Assembly: GCF_015223355.1 (NCBI RefSeq)
Contig: NZ_JADFFK010000020.1
Location: 1-64,000 of the forward strand
Length of the DNA stretch: 64,000 nucleotides
Direction: 5' to 3'
Origin: Salipiger mangrovisoli
GTDB taxonomy: Bacteria; Pseudomonadota; Alphaproteobacteria; Rhodobacterales; Rhodobacteraceae
Shown: positions 1-8,171 of the stretch, piece by piece
Layout: every line of letters begins with the position of its first letter
How positions within the stretch are numbered: position 1 is the stretch's first letter
The notes under the pieces: generated by a model
Database searches by the model: none
What the model saw: only the letters and a program-made list of their open reading frames with translations
What the model was told of the DNA's origin: nothing
Position numbers and translations under genes: made by a program

Positions 1-42
1 GAAACCGCAATCTCCGTCCTCATCCGCGCCGGAGTGACGTGA
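1..42 (+). CDS. 3' end of an upstream gene (partial)
   Basis: Frame 1 is open from the window edge and reads 13 codons (ending ...LIRAGVT) to a TGA at 40-42. It is followed after 16 bases by a strong GC hairpin, which fits the end of a transcript. Too little protein is present to name a family. Confidence 0.5.
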   Translation, partial: ETAISVLIRAGVT

Positions 43-58
43 AAAACACCCGCAAAAA

Positions 59-83
59 CCGCCCCGGGGCTCGGCCGGGGCGG
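59..83 (+). terminator. Probable intrinsic terminator of the upstream gene
   Basis: The nine-base arm CCGCCCCGG (59-67) pairs perfectly with CCGGGGCGG (75-83) across a 7-base loop. It sits just behind the stop at 40-42. There is no long T-run after it, so termination may be weak or Rho-assisted; an A-run precedes it, so it could also act on the opposite strand. Confidence 0.6.
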
Positions 84-135
84 CGAACGGCCCACAGGCG
101 ATCTGCCGGTCAGAACTTCGGCCGATAGCCGGCAG

Positions 136-153
136 AGCCAAGAGCTATTGGCT
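136..153. promoter_or_regulatory. Inverted repeat upstream of the MmgE/PrpD gene
   Basis: AGCCAA (136-141) and TTGGCT (148-153) form a perfect 6-bp inverted repeat with a 6-base spacer, about 50 bases before the start of the next gene. It could be an operator for an unidentified regulator. Short repeats arise by chance, so confidence is low. Confidence 0.25.
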
Positions 154-203
154 AAGGACGCAGGCGGGCGGGATGGTGGCGGTGAAGAATGAAAGGTCGC
201 CGC

Positions 204-1553
204 ATGTCCGAAGCAACTCTCGCCACGTCGCAACCCGCTGTCGCCGACCCGCTCGACCAGTTGATCGCGCTGGCGGCGTTGTCACCCGAGCGCTGCCCCG
301 CAGAGGCGCTTGCGCTGGCCAGGGTCTCGCTTCTCGACTGGCTGATCTGCGGCATCGCCGGGGCCGGGGAGCCGGTGGCGGCAAGGATGCGTGCCTTCGC
401 CGCGGCGGAGCAGGGCGGGGGGGCTGTCGCCTCGGTGTTCGGCGGCGGCCGCGTCCCCGCGCGGATGGCGGCGATGGTCAATGGCACCATCTCGCATGCG
501 CTGGACTATGACGACACGCATTTCGACCACGTCGGCCACCTCTCAGTCGGCATCTACCCCGCCGCGCTCGCCATGGCCGAGGCGCAGGATGAGAGCGCTG
601 CCGCGCTGGCCGCGGCGTTTCTGGTCGGCGCGGAAAGCGCGATCCGCATCGGGCGGGTGCTCGGGGTCGCGCATTACAACCGCGGCTTTCACCAGACCGC
701 GACCGCCGGGGCCTTCGGAGCGACCGTCGCCGCCGGGCGGCTCGCGCGGCTCGAGGCCGCCCAGATGCGCGTCGCACTCAGCCTCTGCGCGACGCGGGCC
801 TCCGGGCTCAAGAGCCAGTTCGGCACCATGGGCAAACCGCTCAACGCGGGGATCGCCGCGTCGAATGGCGTCGAGGCCGCGCAACTGGCCGGGCTGGGGC
901 TGAGCGCGGCCGACGACGGCATCTTCGGCCAGCAGGGCTTTGTCGAGACCCATGCGGATGCGCCCGGCCGCTTCCTTGGCGGGCTGTCCGAGATGCGCTT
1001 CATGGACAACCGGTACAAGTTCCACGCCTGCTGCCATGGTCTGCACGCGATGATCGAGGGACTGCGCGGGATTGCCGGGCGGATCGACATCGCGCAGGTC
1101 GAGAGGCTGCAGGTGCGGACCAATCCGCGCTGGCTGAGGGTCTGCGATCTGAAGGCGCCGCGCACCGGGCTCGAGGTGAAGTTCAGCTATGCCTGGCTTG
1201 CGGGCATGGTGCTCCGCGGGCTCGAAACGGGCGACGGCGGGCTCTACACCGATGCTCTGGCGGGAGATGCAGAGCTGGCGGCCTTCGCGTGCAGGGTGGA
1301 GGTCACGGGCGACGCGGCGCTTGGCGACCAGCAGGGAGCGGGCACGCTGATCCTGCGCGACGGCACGCGGATCGGCTACACGCACGATCTTGCCGCTCCG
1401 GTTCCGCCGGGCGAGCTGATGCAGCGCGTCGCCGAGAAGGCCCGGACCGTTCTGGGGGCCGGTGCCGCGCCGCTGCTTGCGTTGGCCGAGCGGATCGAGG
1501 CCGATCCCCAGAACGTCCCAGCCCGCGAGATCGGAGCGCTGATCCGCGCGTGA
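204..1553 (+). CDS. MmgE/PrpD family protein
   Basis: This 449-residue protein belongs to the MmgE/PrpD family, which includes 2-methylcitrate dehydratase, cis-aconitate decarboxylase and many uncharacterised hydratases or decarboxylases. Visible family signatures are HALDYDDTH near residues 98-106, a GFHQT...GAFGA stretch near 161-173 and a YKFHACCHGLH segment near 271-281; the length is typical. The ATG at 204 is preferred because AAAGG lies 7 bases upstream; an in-frame ATG at 189 would add five residues. It stands alone behind a terminator and converges on the LysR gene at 1566. A PrpD homologue beside CoA-transferase, hydratase and CitE-type lyase genes is known from bacterial itaconate clusters, and such genes occur from 12.7 kb here, so a C5/C6 dicarboxylate substrate is a fair guess. 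The exact reaction is not determinable. Confidence 0.85.
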   Translation: MSEATLATSQPAVADPLDQLIALAALSPERCPAEALALARVSLLDWLICGIAGAGEPVAARMRAFAAAEQGGGAVASVFGGGRVPARMAAMVNGTISHALDYDDTHFDHVGHLSVGIYPAALAMAEAQDESAAALAAAFLVGAESAIRIGRVLGVAHYNRGFHQTATAGAFGATVAAGRLARLEAAQMRVALSLCATRASGLKSQFGTMGKPLNAGIAASNGVEAAQLAGLGLSAADDGIFGQQGFVETHADAPGRFLGGLSEMRFMDNRYKFHACCHGLHAMIEGLRGIAGRIDIAQVERLQVRTNPRWLRVCDLKAPRTGLEVKFSYAWLAGMVLRGLETGDGGLYTDALAGDAELAAFACRVEVTGDAALGDQQGAGTLILRDGTRIGYTHDLAAPVPPGELMQRVAEKARTVLGAGAAPLLALAERIEADPQNVPAREIGALIRA

Positions 1554-1565
1554 AGTCGCGGCGTG

Positions 1566-2495
1566 TCAGACCAGCGAGCCCTCCCAGATGCCGCGCTGCA
1601 CCAACTCGCGCGCCACGTCGAGCGTGACCTGCTCCACCGCCCGGCAGGCCCGTGTCATGACCCGCGCCGGGTTGGACACCAGGTAGACCGGCCGCATCAT
1701 CGTGGGCGCGACGATGGGAGCGCGCAGCAATTCGCCGCGCTGGACGAAATCCTGCGCCGCGACCGGGGCGAAGATCGTGTAGCCCGAGCCGCGTGCGACC
1801 AGTTCCTTGATCTGCGTCATCGCGTCCATCTCGACCACCACGTTGAGCTTGATCCCGGCCTTGCTGCAGTAACCCTCGATGGTGTTGCGCAGACCGTTCG
1901 AGGGCAGGATCATGTCGAGCGGTTGCAGCTCGGCAAGGGGCACGGGGGTGCCTGGCGGCGTGTCCAACGGCCAGGCGTCGGGCGCGGAGTAGAAGAACAA
2001 CTCCTCGTCCATGACATGGGTCGCGCGCAGGTGGCCGGCATCGGTGAGGTCGTACAGAAATCCGATGTCGACGGTGCCGTCCTCGATCCAGGTCTTGAGG
2101 TAGCCGCTCATCGCCTCCACCGCGCGCAGCCGGACCTCGGGCAGTTCGAGCCGCACGGTTTCGGCCAGCGGCACCGACATGACCATCGAGCAGGAGGGAG
2201 GCATGCCGAAGCCGACCCTGCCCCGCACCACGCCGCCCAGCTCGCGCATGTCGGCGATGCAGCGGTCGAGGCTGTCGCAGATCCGCCGCGCGTGCTCGAC
2301 GAAGACATGCCCCTCCTGGGTCAGCAGGGTGCCCCGCGGCGAGCGGTCCATCAGCTTGACGCCGAGCTCCTCTTCCATGCGCTGGATGTGCTGCGAGAGC
2401 GAGGGCTGCGCGACGCCGATGTTCTGCGCCGCCGCCGAGATCGACGGCGCATCGGCGATGGCAAGGAAGTAGCGCAGCTGGCGAATGTCGATCAT
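1566..2495 (-). CDS. LysR-type transcriptional regulator
   Basis: This 309-residue protein is a LysR-type regulator. An N-terminal winged helix-turn-helix occupies about residues 1-60 (starting MIDIRQLRYFLAIA, with SISAAAQNIGVAQPSLSQHI as the recognition region), followed by a type 2 periplasmic-binding-like effector domain. Its ATG overlaps the stop of the alcohol dehydrogenase gene upstream on the same strand by 4 bases (ATGA), so the two are translationally coupled. The promoter they share lies in 3620-3804, divergent from the cyclase/ABC transporter operon, and that operon is the obvious regulatory target. The co-inducer would be an organic acid handled by the neighbouring enzymes; this is inference. 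Confidence 0.92.
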   Translation of the reverse strand: MIDIRQLRYFLAIADAPSISAAAQNIGVAQPSLSQHIQRMEEELGVKLMDRSPRGTLLTQEGHVFVEHARRICDSLDRCIADMRELGGVVRGRVGFGMPPSCSMVMSVPLAETVRLELPEVRLRAVEAMSGYLKTWIEDGTVDIGFLYDLTDAGHLRATHVMDEELFFYSAPDAWPLDTPPGTPVPLAELQPLDMILPSNGLRNTIEGYCSKAGIKLNVVVEMDAMTQIKELVARGSGYTIFAPVAAQDFVQRGELLRAPIVAPTMMRPVYLVSNPARVMTRACRAVEQVTLDVARELVQRGIWEGSLV

Positions 2496-3619
2496 CCGTC
2501 GAACTCGATCACCTGGCGGATCGCCGTGCCCTGATCGAGCTGGTCCATCGCGCGGTTGATGTCGTGCAGCTTGAGCCGGTGGGTCAGCATCTTCTCGACC
2601 GGCAGCTTGCCCTGCGCGTGCAGCGAGAACATCCGCGGCAGGTCGCGCTGGGGCACGCAGGATCCGATGTAGCTGCCCTTCAGCGTCCGCTCCTCGGCGA
2701 CAAGTTGCAGCGCGTTGAGCGCCATCCGCGCGTCCGGATGCGGCAGTCCGGCGGTGACGGTGGTGCCGCCCCGGCAGGTGCAGCCCCAGGCGGTCTCAAG
2801 CGCCCTGGTCGATCCGGCAAGCTCGAGCGCCACGTCGACACCGCCGCCGGTCGCGTCGCGCACCGCCTCGATCGTATGCGCATCCGCCTTCACCACGCGT
2901 GTCGCTCCCATCTCCAGCGCGGTCTGCATCTTGCTCTCGAACGGGTCGATGGCGATGACCTCGCCCGCGCCTGCCGCCACTGCCCCGAGCACCGCCGAGA
3001 GGCCGACCCCGCCGAGGCCAAAAACCGCGACCTTCGCGCCGGGTGTCACCCGCGCCGTGTTGAACACCGCGCCCGCGCCGGTGAGCATGGCACAGGAGAA
3101 CAGCGCCGAGATGTGCGGCGCCAGATCCACCTCGACCTTGACCAGCGATTGCCGGGCAAGGACAGCATGGCTGGCAAAGGCAGACACCCCGACGTGATGG
3201 TTCACCGCGGCGCCTTCCATCGACAGGCGGCGGTGCCCGGTCATCAGCTCGCCCACCGCGTGGTGCTTCGCGGCACGGGTGCAAAGCGCCGGACGTCCCT
3301 CGGCGCAAGGCAGGCAGCTGCCGCAGCCCGGCGCGAAGATGCAGACCACGTGGTCTCCGGGGGCAAGATCGTCGATGCCCGCGCCGACCTCCTCGACATA
3401 GCCCGAGGCCTCGTGCCCGAGCACCATCGGCACCGGGCGCGGCCGGGTACCATTGATCACCGACAGGTCTGAATGGCACACGCCGGCGGCGGCGACACGG
3501 ATCCGGACCTCGCCCGGCCCGGGGGCGGCAAGGTCGAGCTCGCGCACCTCCAATGCCTTCGCAGCGTCGAAATCGCGTTCAACTCCCCCGTGCAGGAGCA
3601 CGGCAGCCTCGATCTTCAT
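2492..3619 (-). CDS. Zinc-dependent alcohol dehydrogenase
   Basis: A 375-residue medium-chain, zinc-dependent NAD(P)-linked alcohol dehydrogenase. Catalytic zinc ligands are visible at GVCHSD (Cys48) and GHE (68-70), the structural zinc site at Cys99, Cys102, Cys105 and Cys113 in the usual 2-2-7 spacing, and the nucleotide-binding GLGGVG at 201-206. The ATG at 3619 is chosen because GGGAGGAAACAAGG precedes it; the open frame upstream to 3709 has no such site. The gene ends in a 4-base overlap with the LysR gene. It is divergent from an operon that contains an aldehyde dehydrogenase, so together they could oxidise a primary alcohol to an acid. The glutathione-type class III enzyme is a close relative, and the natural substrate is unknown. 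Confidence 0.9.
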   Translation of the reverse strand: MKIEAAVLLHGGVERDFDAAKALEVRELDLAAPGPGEVRIRVAAAGVCHSDLSVINGTRPRPVPMVLGHEASGYVEEVGAGIDDLAPGDHVVCIFAPGCGSCLPCAEGRPALCTRAAKHHAVGELMTGHRRLSMEGAAVNHHVGVSAFASHAVLARQSLVKVEVDLAPHISALFSCAMLTGAGAVFNTARVTPGAKVAVFGLGGVGLSAVLGAVAAGAGEVIAIDPFESKMQTALEMGATRVVKADAHTIEAVRDATGGGVDVALELAGSTRALETAWGCTCRGGTTVTAGLPHPDARMALNALQLVAEERTLKGSYIGSCVPQRDLPRMFSLHAQGKLPVEKMLTHRLKLHDINRAMDQLDQGTAIRQVIEFDG

Positions 3620-3688
3620 CCTTGTTTCCTCCCAAAAGCCAGAGCGGCACCTTCCGACGCTCAGGCTAAGGCTTCGGGCGCGCGCCGG

Positions 3689-3745
3689 AATACCTTTCCC
3701 TTGGGGCATAGCATAAACCTATGACCGGAAGTGCGCCAAGGTATT
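3689..3745. promoter_or_regulatory. Divergent promoter region with spaced inverted repeat
   Basis: The 185-base gap between the divergent alcohol dehydrogenase and cyclase genes holds AATACCTT (3689-3696) and its exact complement AAGGTATT (3738-3745). The arms are spaced as two sites that a LysR-type tetramer might bridge. The linked LysR gene makes this a plausible operator, but no direct evidence exists. Confidence 0.3.
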
Positions 3746-3804
3746 GGCGGCGGTTCGCCTTCTGACCCTAGGCTTTCTCACATCTCAAGCTCTGGGAGGA
3801 AGCT

Positions 3805-4800
3805 ATGGGTACTCAATCAAAAGTTGTGCGCGCCGTCCGCGGTGGCGCAGTGAGCGGCGCGCTTGGCCTGATCGCGGCGGGGCTGCTTCTGGCGGTGTCG
3901 GGGGAGCGCGTGGCGGCGCAGGACTGGGTGCAGAGCCCGTGGGGCGCCGATGACGAACTTGGTGCAGCCAACCTGATGACGCCCGAGCGGGTGAAGCTGG
4001 CCGCCGAGCTGGTGACCGAGGGCAAGGTCTATAGCCTTGGCATGATCGTCGGGCCCGACACGCCCGCCTTTCCGCCGCGCAGCCTGTCACTGACCGTGCT
4101 GCAACCGGGACAGAACGGCAATTCCGGGCTCGGCAACAACAATTTCACCTACAACGACGACATCTTCATGGGCTGGCTCGGCATCGGGCCTCAGATCGAC
4201 GGGCTCGGCCACGCCGGGGTCGATCATGTCTACTACGGCGGCCGGACCTATGGCGATTTCGCCCCGGCGTCGGGGCTGACCGAACTGGGGCTGGAAAAAC
4301 TGCCGGGTCTCGTGGGGCGCGGTGTGCTGCTCGACATGGCGGCCTACTACGGCACCGAAATGGTCGAGGAAGGCACCGCCTACACCAAGGAGGACATCCA
4401 GGCCGCCGCCGAGGCGCAGGGCGTTGAGCTGCGCGAGGGCGACGTGGTGCTGTTCAACTCGAACTGGATGGACCTTCTCGACGGCGACGCGCCCGATCCG
4501 CAGCGCTTCGGTGCCAAGGAGCCCGGTGTCGGCGTGAGCGGGGCGGAATACCTTGCAGAGATCGGCGTCATGGCCGTGGGCGCGGACACCTGGGGCATGG
4601 AAGTGGTGCCGGCCGAGACCGAGGGAGACGCCTTCCGCGCGCATCAGATCCTGCAACCCGAACACGGCATCTACATCCTCGAGAACATGGACACCCGCGC
4701 GCTCGCCGACGACGGCGTGCACGAGTTCCTGTTCGTGCTGGGGCAGGCCCGTCTGCAGGGCGCCGTGCAGATGATCATCAACCCGATCGCGATCCGCTGA
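3805..4800 (+). CDS. Secreted cyclase-family (kynurenine formamidase-like) hydrolase
   Basis: A 331-residue member of the metal-dependent cyclase/formamidase family (PF04199 type). Residues 1-39 look like a signal peptide (basic start, hydrophobic stretch, cleavage near VAAQ), so the enzyme probably acts in the periplasm. The metal-binding motif appears as GPQIDGLGH at 128-136; compared with the classical HxGTHxDxPxH motif the first histidine is glutamine, as in the subgroup that starts with a WGADDELGAAN-like segment, seen here at 46-56. A GGGAGGAAGCT site precedes the ATG. It is the first gene of a cluster followed 29 bases later by a periplasmic binding protein, suggesting it trims an amide, lactone or ester before uptake of the product. 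Substrate unknown. Confidence 0.85.
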   Translation: MGTQSKVVRAVRGGAVSGALGLIAAGLLLAVSGERVAAQDWVQSPWGADDELGAANLMTPERVKLAAELVTEGKVYSLGMIVGPDTPAFPPRSLSLTVLQPGQNGNSGLGNNNFTYNDDIFMGWLGIGPQIDGLGHAGVDHVYYGGRTYGDFAPASGLTELGLEKLPGLVGRGVLLDMAAYYGTEMVEEGTAYTKEDIQAAAEAQGVELREGDVVLFNSNWMDLLDGDAPDPQRFGAKEPGVGVSGAEYLAEIGVMAVGADTWGMEVVPAETEGDAFRAHQILQPEHGIYILENMDTRALADDGVHEFLFVLGQARLQGAVQMIINPIAIR

Positions 4801-4829
4801 TCGGGACGGACTCAGGGAGGAGACCACCA

Positions 4830-6119
4830 ATGAAGAAGCTACTGACCACATCGGCGCTCCTGGCGGCGCTGCCGCTGACCGCCATGGCGGCGGACAAGCC
4901 CGCCGCGCTGAAAATCGGCATGACCACGTTCCTGACCGGCCCGGCCTCGGTCTTCGGAGTGCCGGCGCGCGACGCGATGGACATCTTCGTCGCCAACCTC
5001 AACGCCGAAGGCGGCATCAACGGCGTGCCGATCGAGGTGACCTACATCGACGAGGGCGCGGGTGCCGAGGCGCTGACCTCGGAATTCCGCCGCGTGGCGC
5101 AGACCGAGGGTGCCGAGGTCATGCTCGCCTCGATCTCGTCGGGCAATTGCCAGACCCTCGCGCCGCTGGCCGAGGACCTGAAGGTGCCGAACCTGATGTG
5201 GGACTGCGGTACGCAGCGCATCTTCGAGGAGCACAGCTACGACTACGTGTTCCGCCCGCAGGGCAACGCCACCTCCGAGATGCTTGCGGCGGTCGCCTAC
5301 CTGCTGAAGACGCACCCGGATTTCGAGACCATCGCCGTGGTCAACCAGGACTACGCCTGGGGCCGGGACAGCTGGGACATCTTCCACACCGCGCTCGAGG
5401 CGATGAAGCCGGGCGTGAAGGTGGTGGGCGAGTTCTTCCCCAAGTTCGGTGCGCCGGACTTCTCGACCGAGATCTCGCGCCTGCAGGCGCTGCGGCCGGA
5501 CGTGGTGCTCTCGACGTCCTGGGGCGGCGATCTCGACACCTTCGTGCAGCAGGCTTTCCAGCGCGGGCTGATGAACACCTCGACCTTCGTGCTGCCGCTG
5601 GCGGAAAGCTCGCTGGAACGGCTCGGCAGCAGCCTGCCCGCGGGTCACGTCGTCGGGGCGCGCGGGGATCACTACTTCCTGCACCCCGAGCGCCGCGACG
5701 ATCCCGACTTCAAGGGCTTCATGGAGCAGTACAAGGAAGCCACCGGCGACATCCCCGTCTACTCGGTGTTCCACGCCAGCCAGGCCTTTGCCGCGCTGAA
5801 GACCGCCTACGAGAAGGCGATCGCCGACAACGGTGTCGACTGGCCGGATGAAGACCAGCTTCTGGCGGCGCTCGATGGGCTCGAATTCCAGGGGCTGGGA
5901 CGGACGCTGCACCTGCGGGAAGACCATCAGGGCGTGGAGTCGCAGCTCATGGGCACCAGCGCGCAAACCGGCGAGTACCCCTTCGCGACGCTCGAGAACA
6001 TCATGATCTTCGACGGCGAAGGGCTGCTGCCGCCGGTCGGAGAGACCTCGACCGATTGGATCAAGGGACTTGATGCGAGCTTCGTCGACGGGCTGGCGGT
6101 CGAAACCTACGACAATTGA
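4830..6119 (+). CDS. Branched-chain-type ABC transporter substrate-binding protein
   Basis: This 429-residue protein is a periplasmic binding protein of the Leu/Ile/Val (type I fold) family. A signal peptide is clear (MKK, hydrophobic stretch, AMAADKP cleavage region at about residue 21), followed by the typical KIGMTTFLTGPASVFG opening and an NQDYAWGRDSW segment. GGGAGGAGACC lies before the ATG. It is followed by two permeases and two ATPases that together make a complete importer. Such proteins bind amino acids, amides, aromatic acids and other small organic solutes, and the specificity cannot be read here. Association with a cyclase-family hydrolase and aldehyde/alcohol dehydrogenases argues for a non-amino-acid carboxylate. 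Confidence 0.93.
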   Translation: MKKLLTTSALLAALPLTAMAADKPAALKIGMTTFLTGPASVFGVPARDAMDIFVANLNAEGGINGVPIEVTYIDEGAGAEALTSEFRRVAQTEGAEVMLASISSGNCQTLAPLAEDLKVPNLMWDCGTQRIFEEHSYDYVFRPQGNATSEMLAAVAYLLKTHPDFETIAVVNQDYAWGRDSWDIFHTALEAMKPGVKVVGEFFPKFGAPDFSTEISRLQALRPDVVLSTSWGGDLDTFVQQAFQRGLMNTSTFVLPLAESSLERLGSSLPAGHVVGARGDHYFLHPERRDDPDFKGFMEQYKEATGDIPVYSVFHASQAFAALKTAYEKAIADNGVDWPDEDQLLAALDGLEFQGLGRTLHLREDHQGVESQLMGTSAQTGEYPFATLENIMIFDGEGLLPPVGETSTDWIKGLDASFVDGLAVETYDN

Positions 6120-6127
6120 GGCCGCGC

Positions 6128-6191
6128 GATCCGGCACCTGTGCCGGATCACTCATCCGACTGGGTCAGGGAGAGCGCCGCGGGCGCTCTCC
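6128..6191 (+). other. Two tandem hairpins between binding-protein and permease genes
   Basis: GATCCGGCAC (6128-6137) pairs with GTGCCGGATC (6140-6149), and GGAGAGCGCC (6169-6178) pairs with GGCGCTCTCC (6182-6191). Both stems are perfect over 10 bp. Stable hairpins here are known from other importer operons to protect the upstream message or attenuate read-through, so that binding protein exceeds permease; that role is inferred. Confidence 0.6.
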
Positions 6192-6230
6192 GGGTCCACC
6201 CGGAACGGCCCACCAACAAGAGGCGGTCCC

Positions 6231-7136
6231 ATGAACCTGACCATCTTCCTGCTCGCGCTCTTCGACGGCATTTCCTACGCGGCGCTGGTCTTCATCGTCG
6301 CGCTGGGGCTGACGCTGATCTTCGGCGTGATGCGTATCCTCAACGTCGCCCATGGCTCGCTCTACGCCATCGGCGCCTATGCCACGGTCTCGCTGACCGG
6401 CTTTTTCCTCGCGCTCGGCTTCGCGCCGGTCTTCGCCTTCCCGCTGATGCTGGTCTCGGCGGTGCTGGTCGGCGTGCTGCTCGGCGGGCCGATCGAATGG
6501 CTGCTGCTGCGGCGGATCTACGACAAGCCCGAGGTGTTGCAGCTGCTGGTGACCTTCGCCGTCTTCATGATCCTCGAGGACGTGCAGCGGCTGGTCTGGG
6601 GCACCCAGCCATATTTCCAGGCGAGCGCGCTCCAGGCGCTTGGCAACGTCACGATCTTCGGCGTGACCTACACGGTCTACCAGCTGATCCTGTTGCCGCT
6701 GGTCGCCATCGCGCTGCTGATCGGGCTGCGCTTCTTCCTGCGCCACACGGTGATCGGCAAGCTCATCCTGGCCACGACCGAGGACCGCGAGGCGGCGCAG
6801 TCGATCGGCATCGACGCCGACCGCGTGTTCCTCTTCACCTTTGTCGTCGGCGCGGTGCTGGCCGGGCTCGGAGGCGCGCTTGCATCGCCCACCACCTCGA
6901 TTCTGCCGGGCATGGGCGCGGACATGATCGTGCTCTCCTTCGCCGTGGTCGCGACCGCCGGCCTGGGGCAGATCGGCGGAGCCGCGATCGCGGCGCTGAT
7001 GATCGGCCTCGGGCGGTCCTTCGCCGTCTACGTCTGGCCCGAGGTCGCCGTTCTCGTGCCCTATCTCATCATGGTCCTGGTCCTGCTGGTCCGCCCCGAG
7101 GGGCTCTTCGGCAGCCCTGTCGCCCGCAAGATCTGA
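6231..7136 (+). CDS. LivH-type ABC transporter permease
   Basis: A 301-residue inner-membrane permease of the LivH family, with about eight hydrophobic segments. The N-terminal half contains the conserved FGVMRILNVAHGSLYAIGAY segment (about residues 32-51) typical of LivH, and the C-terminal part has the cytoplasmic-loop pattern around the ATPase contact. It lies 111 bases behind the binding-protein gene, after two strong hairpins, and 9 bases before the LivM-type partner. It pairs with LivM to form the channel of the importer. Confidence 0.93.
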   Translation: MNLTIFLLALFDGISYAALVFIVALGLTLIFGVMRILNVAHGSLYAIGAYATVSLTGFFLALGFAPVFAFPLMLVSAVLVGVLLGGPIEWLLLRRIYDKPEVLQLLVTFAVFMILEDVQRLVWGTQPYFQASALQALGNVTIFGVTYTVYQLILLPLVAIALLIGLRFFLRHTVIGKLILATTEDREAAQSIGIDADRVFLFTFVVGAVLAGLGGALASPTTSILPGMGADMIVLSFAVVATAGLGQIGGAAIAALMIGLGRSFAVYVWPEVAVLVPYLIMVLVLLVRPEGLFGSPVARKI

Positions 7137-7145
7137 GGACGCGAC

Positions 7146-8171
7146 ATGAGCGAAATCTCCCAACACTCCACCCCGCGGCGCGCCGCGAAATCCGGCGGCA
7201 TGCCCTCGCTGCGCGCGCTGCTGACGCTGCTGGCGGTGCTGCTGCTGGCCGCGGTGCCCTTCATCGCCCCGTCGATGCAGCTGCTGATCAACCTCGCGCT
7301 GGCCAAGGGCATCGCCGTGCTCGGCGTCACCGTGCTGCTGCGGGCCGGGCAAGTCTCTTTCGGCCACGCGCTGTTCTTCGGCATCTCGGCCTATGCCGGG
7401 GCCTTCCTGATGGCCTCGCTGCCGGGGGCGGACCTGATCCTCGTGCTCGTCGCCGGGGTGCTCGGCGCGGCGCTGAGCGGGCTTCTGGTCGGGCTCTTCG
7501 TGGTGCGCTACCGGGGCATCTTCTTCGGGATGCTGAACCTGGCCTTCTCGATGATCTTCTGGTCCATCCTCGAGAAGTTCTATCATGTCACCGGCGGTGC
7601 CGACGGCATTCGCCTGCCCCGCCCGACGGTGCTGGGCATGGTGCTGGAGCGGTCGGGCTTCGAGGCGGTGATCTTCTACCTGTCGATCGCGCTGATGGTG
7701 CTGCTCGGCTGGCTCACCCTGCGCTGGTTCGTCTCGCCCGTCGGGCAGATCTTCCAGAGCCTCAAGACCAACGAGACGCGGCTCGAATACCTCGGCCTTT
7801 CGCCGAAACGGGTGCTGCTCTCGGGCTACCTGCTCTCGGCCGTCCTTTGCGGTGTTGGCGGTTCGCTGATGGCGATGACCCAAGGCGTGGTGACGCCGGA
7901 ATACGTCTGGTGGGTACGCTCTGCCGAAATGGTCTTCATCGCCGTTCTGGGCGGCGCGGGCTCGGTGCGCGGCGCCTTCATCGGCGCGCTGATCTACGAG
8001 ATCGTGCGGGTCTATGCCTCTGCCTTCGCCGGCGACATCTGGCAGATGCTGCTCGGGGGCTTCCTGTTGGTCATCATCCTCTTCGCGCCGAAGGGAATCA
8101 TGGGCATCGCCGACGGGCTCATTCACCGTGGCGGCAAGCGCCGCGCCACCACCGCGGAGGAGGCACGATGA
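7146..8171 (+). CDS. LivM-type ABC transporter permease
   Basis: A 341-residue inner-membrane permease of the LivM family. A short cytoplasmic N-terminus precedes multiple transmembrane segments; the conserved LLRAGQVSFGHALFFGISAY region (about residues 64-83) and the ETRLEYLGLSPKR loop (about residues 209-221) that contacts the ATPases are clear. Its TGA overlaps the ATG of the next gene by four bases (8168-8171), so the ATPase is translationally coupled. It forms the heterodimeric pore with the preceding LivH-type protein. Confidence 0.93.
   Translation: MSEISQHSTPRRAAKSGGMPSLRALLTLLAVLLLAAVPFIAPSMQLLINLALAKGIAVLGVTVLLRAGQVSFGHALFFGISAYAGAFLMASLPGADLILVLVAGVLGAALSGLLVGLFVVRYRGIFFGMLNLAFSMIFWSILEKFYHVTGGADGIRLPRPTVLGMVLERSGFEAVIFYLSIALMVLLGWLTLRWFVSPVGQIFQSLKTNETRLEYLGLSPKRVLLSGYLLSAVLCGVGGSLMAMTQGVVTPEYVWWVRSAEMVFIAVLGGAGSVRGAFIGALIYEIVRVYASAFAGDIWQMLLGGFLLVIILFAPKGIMGIADGLIHRGGKRRATTAEEAR

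Noticed and set aside
6116-8167. Long in-frame upstream extension (to 943 codons) of the LivG-type ATPase
   Set aside because: The extension is arginine-rich and lies out of frame inside the two permease genes; the ATG at 8168 overlapping the permease stop is the natural start.
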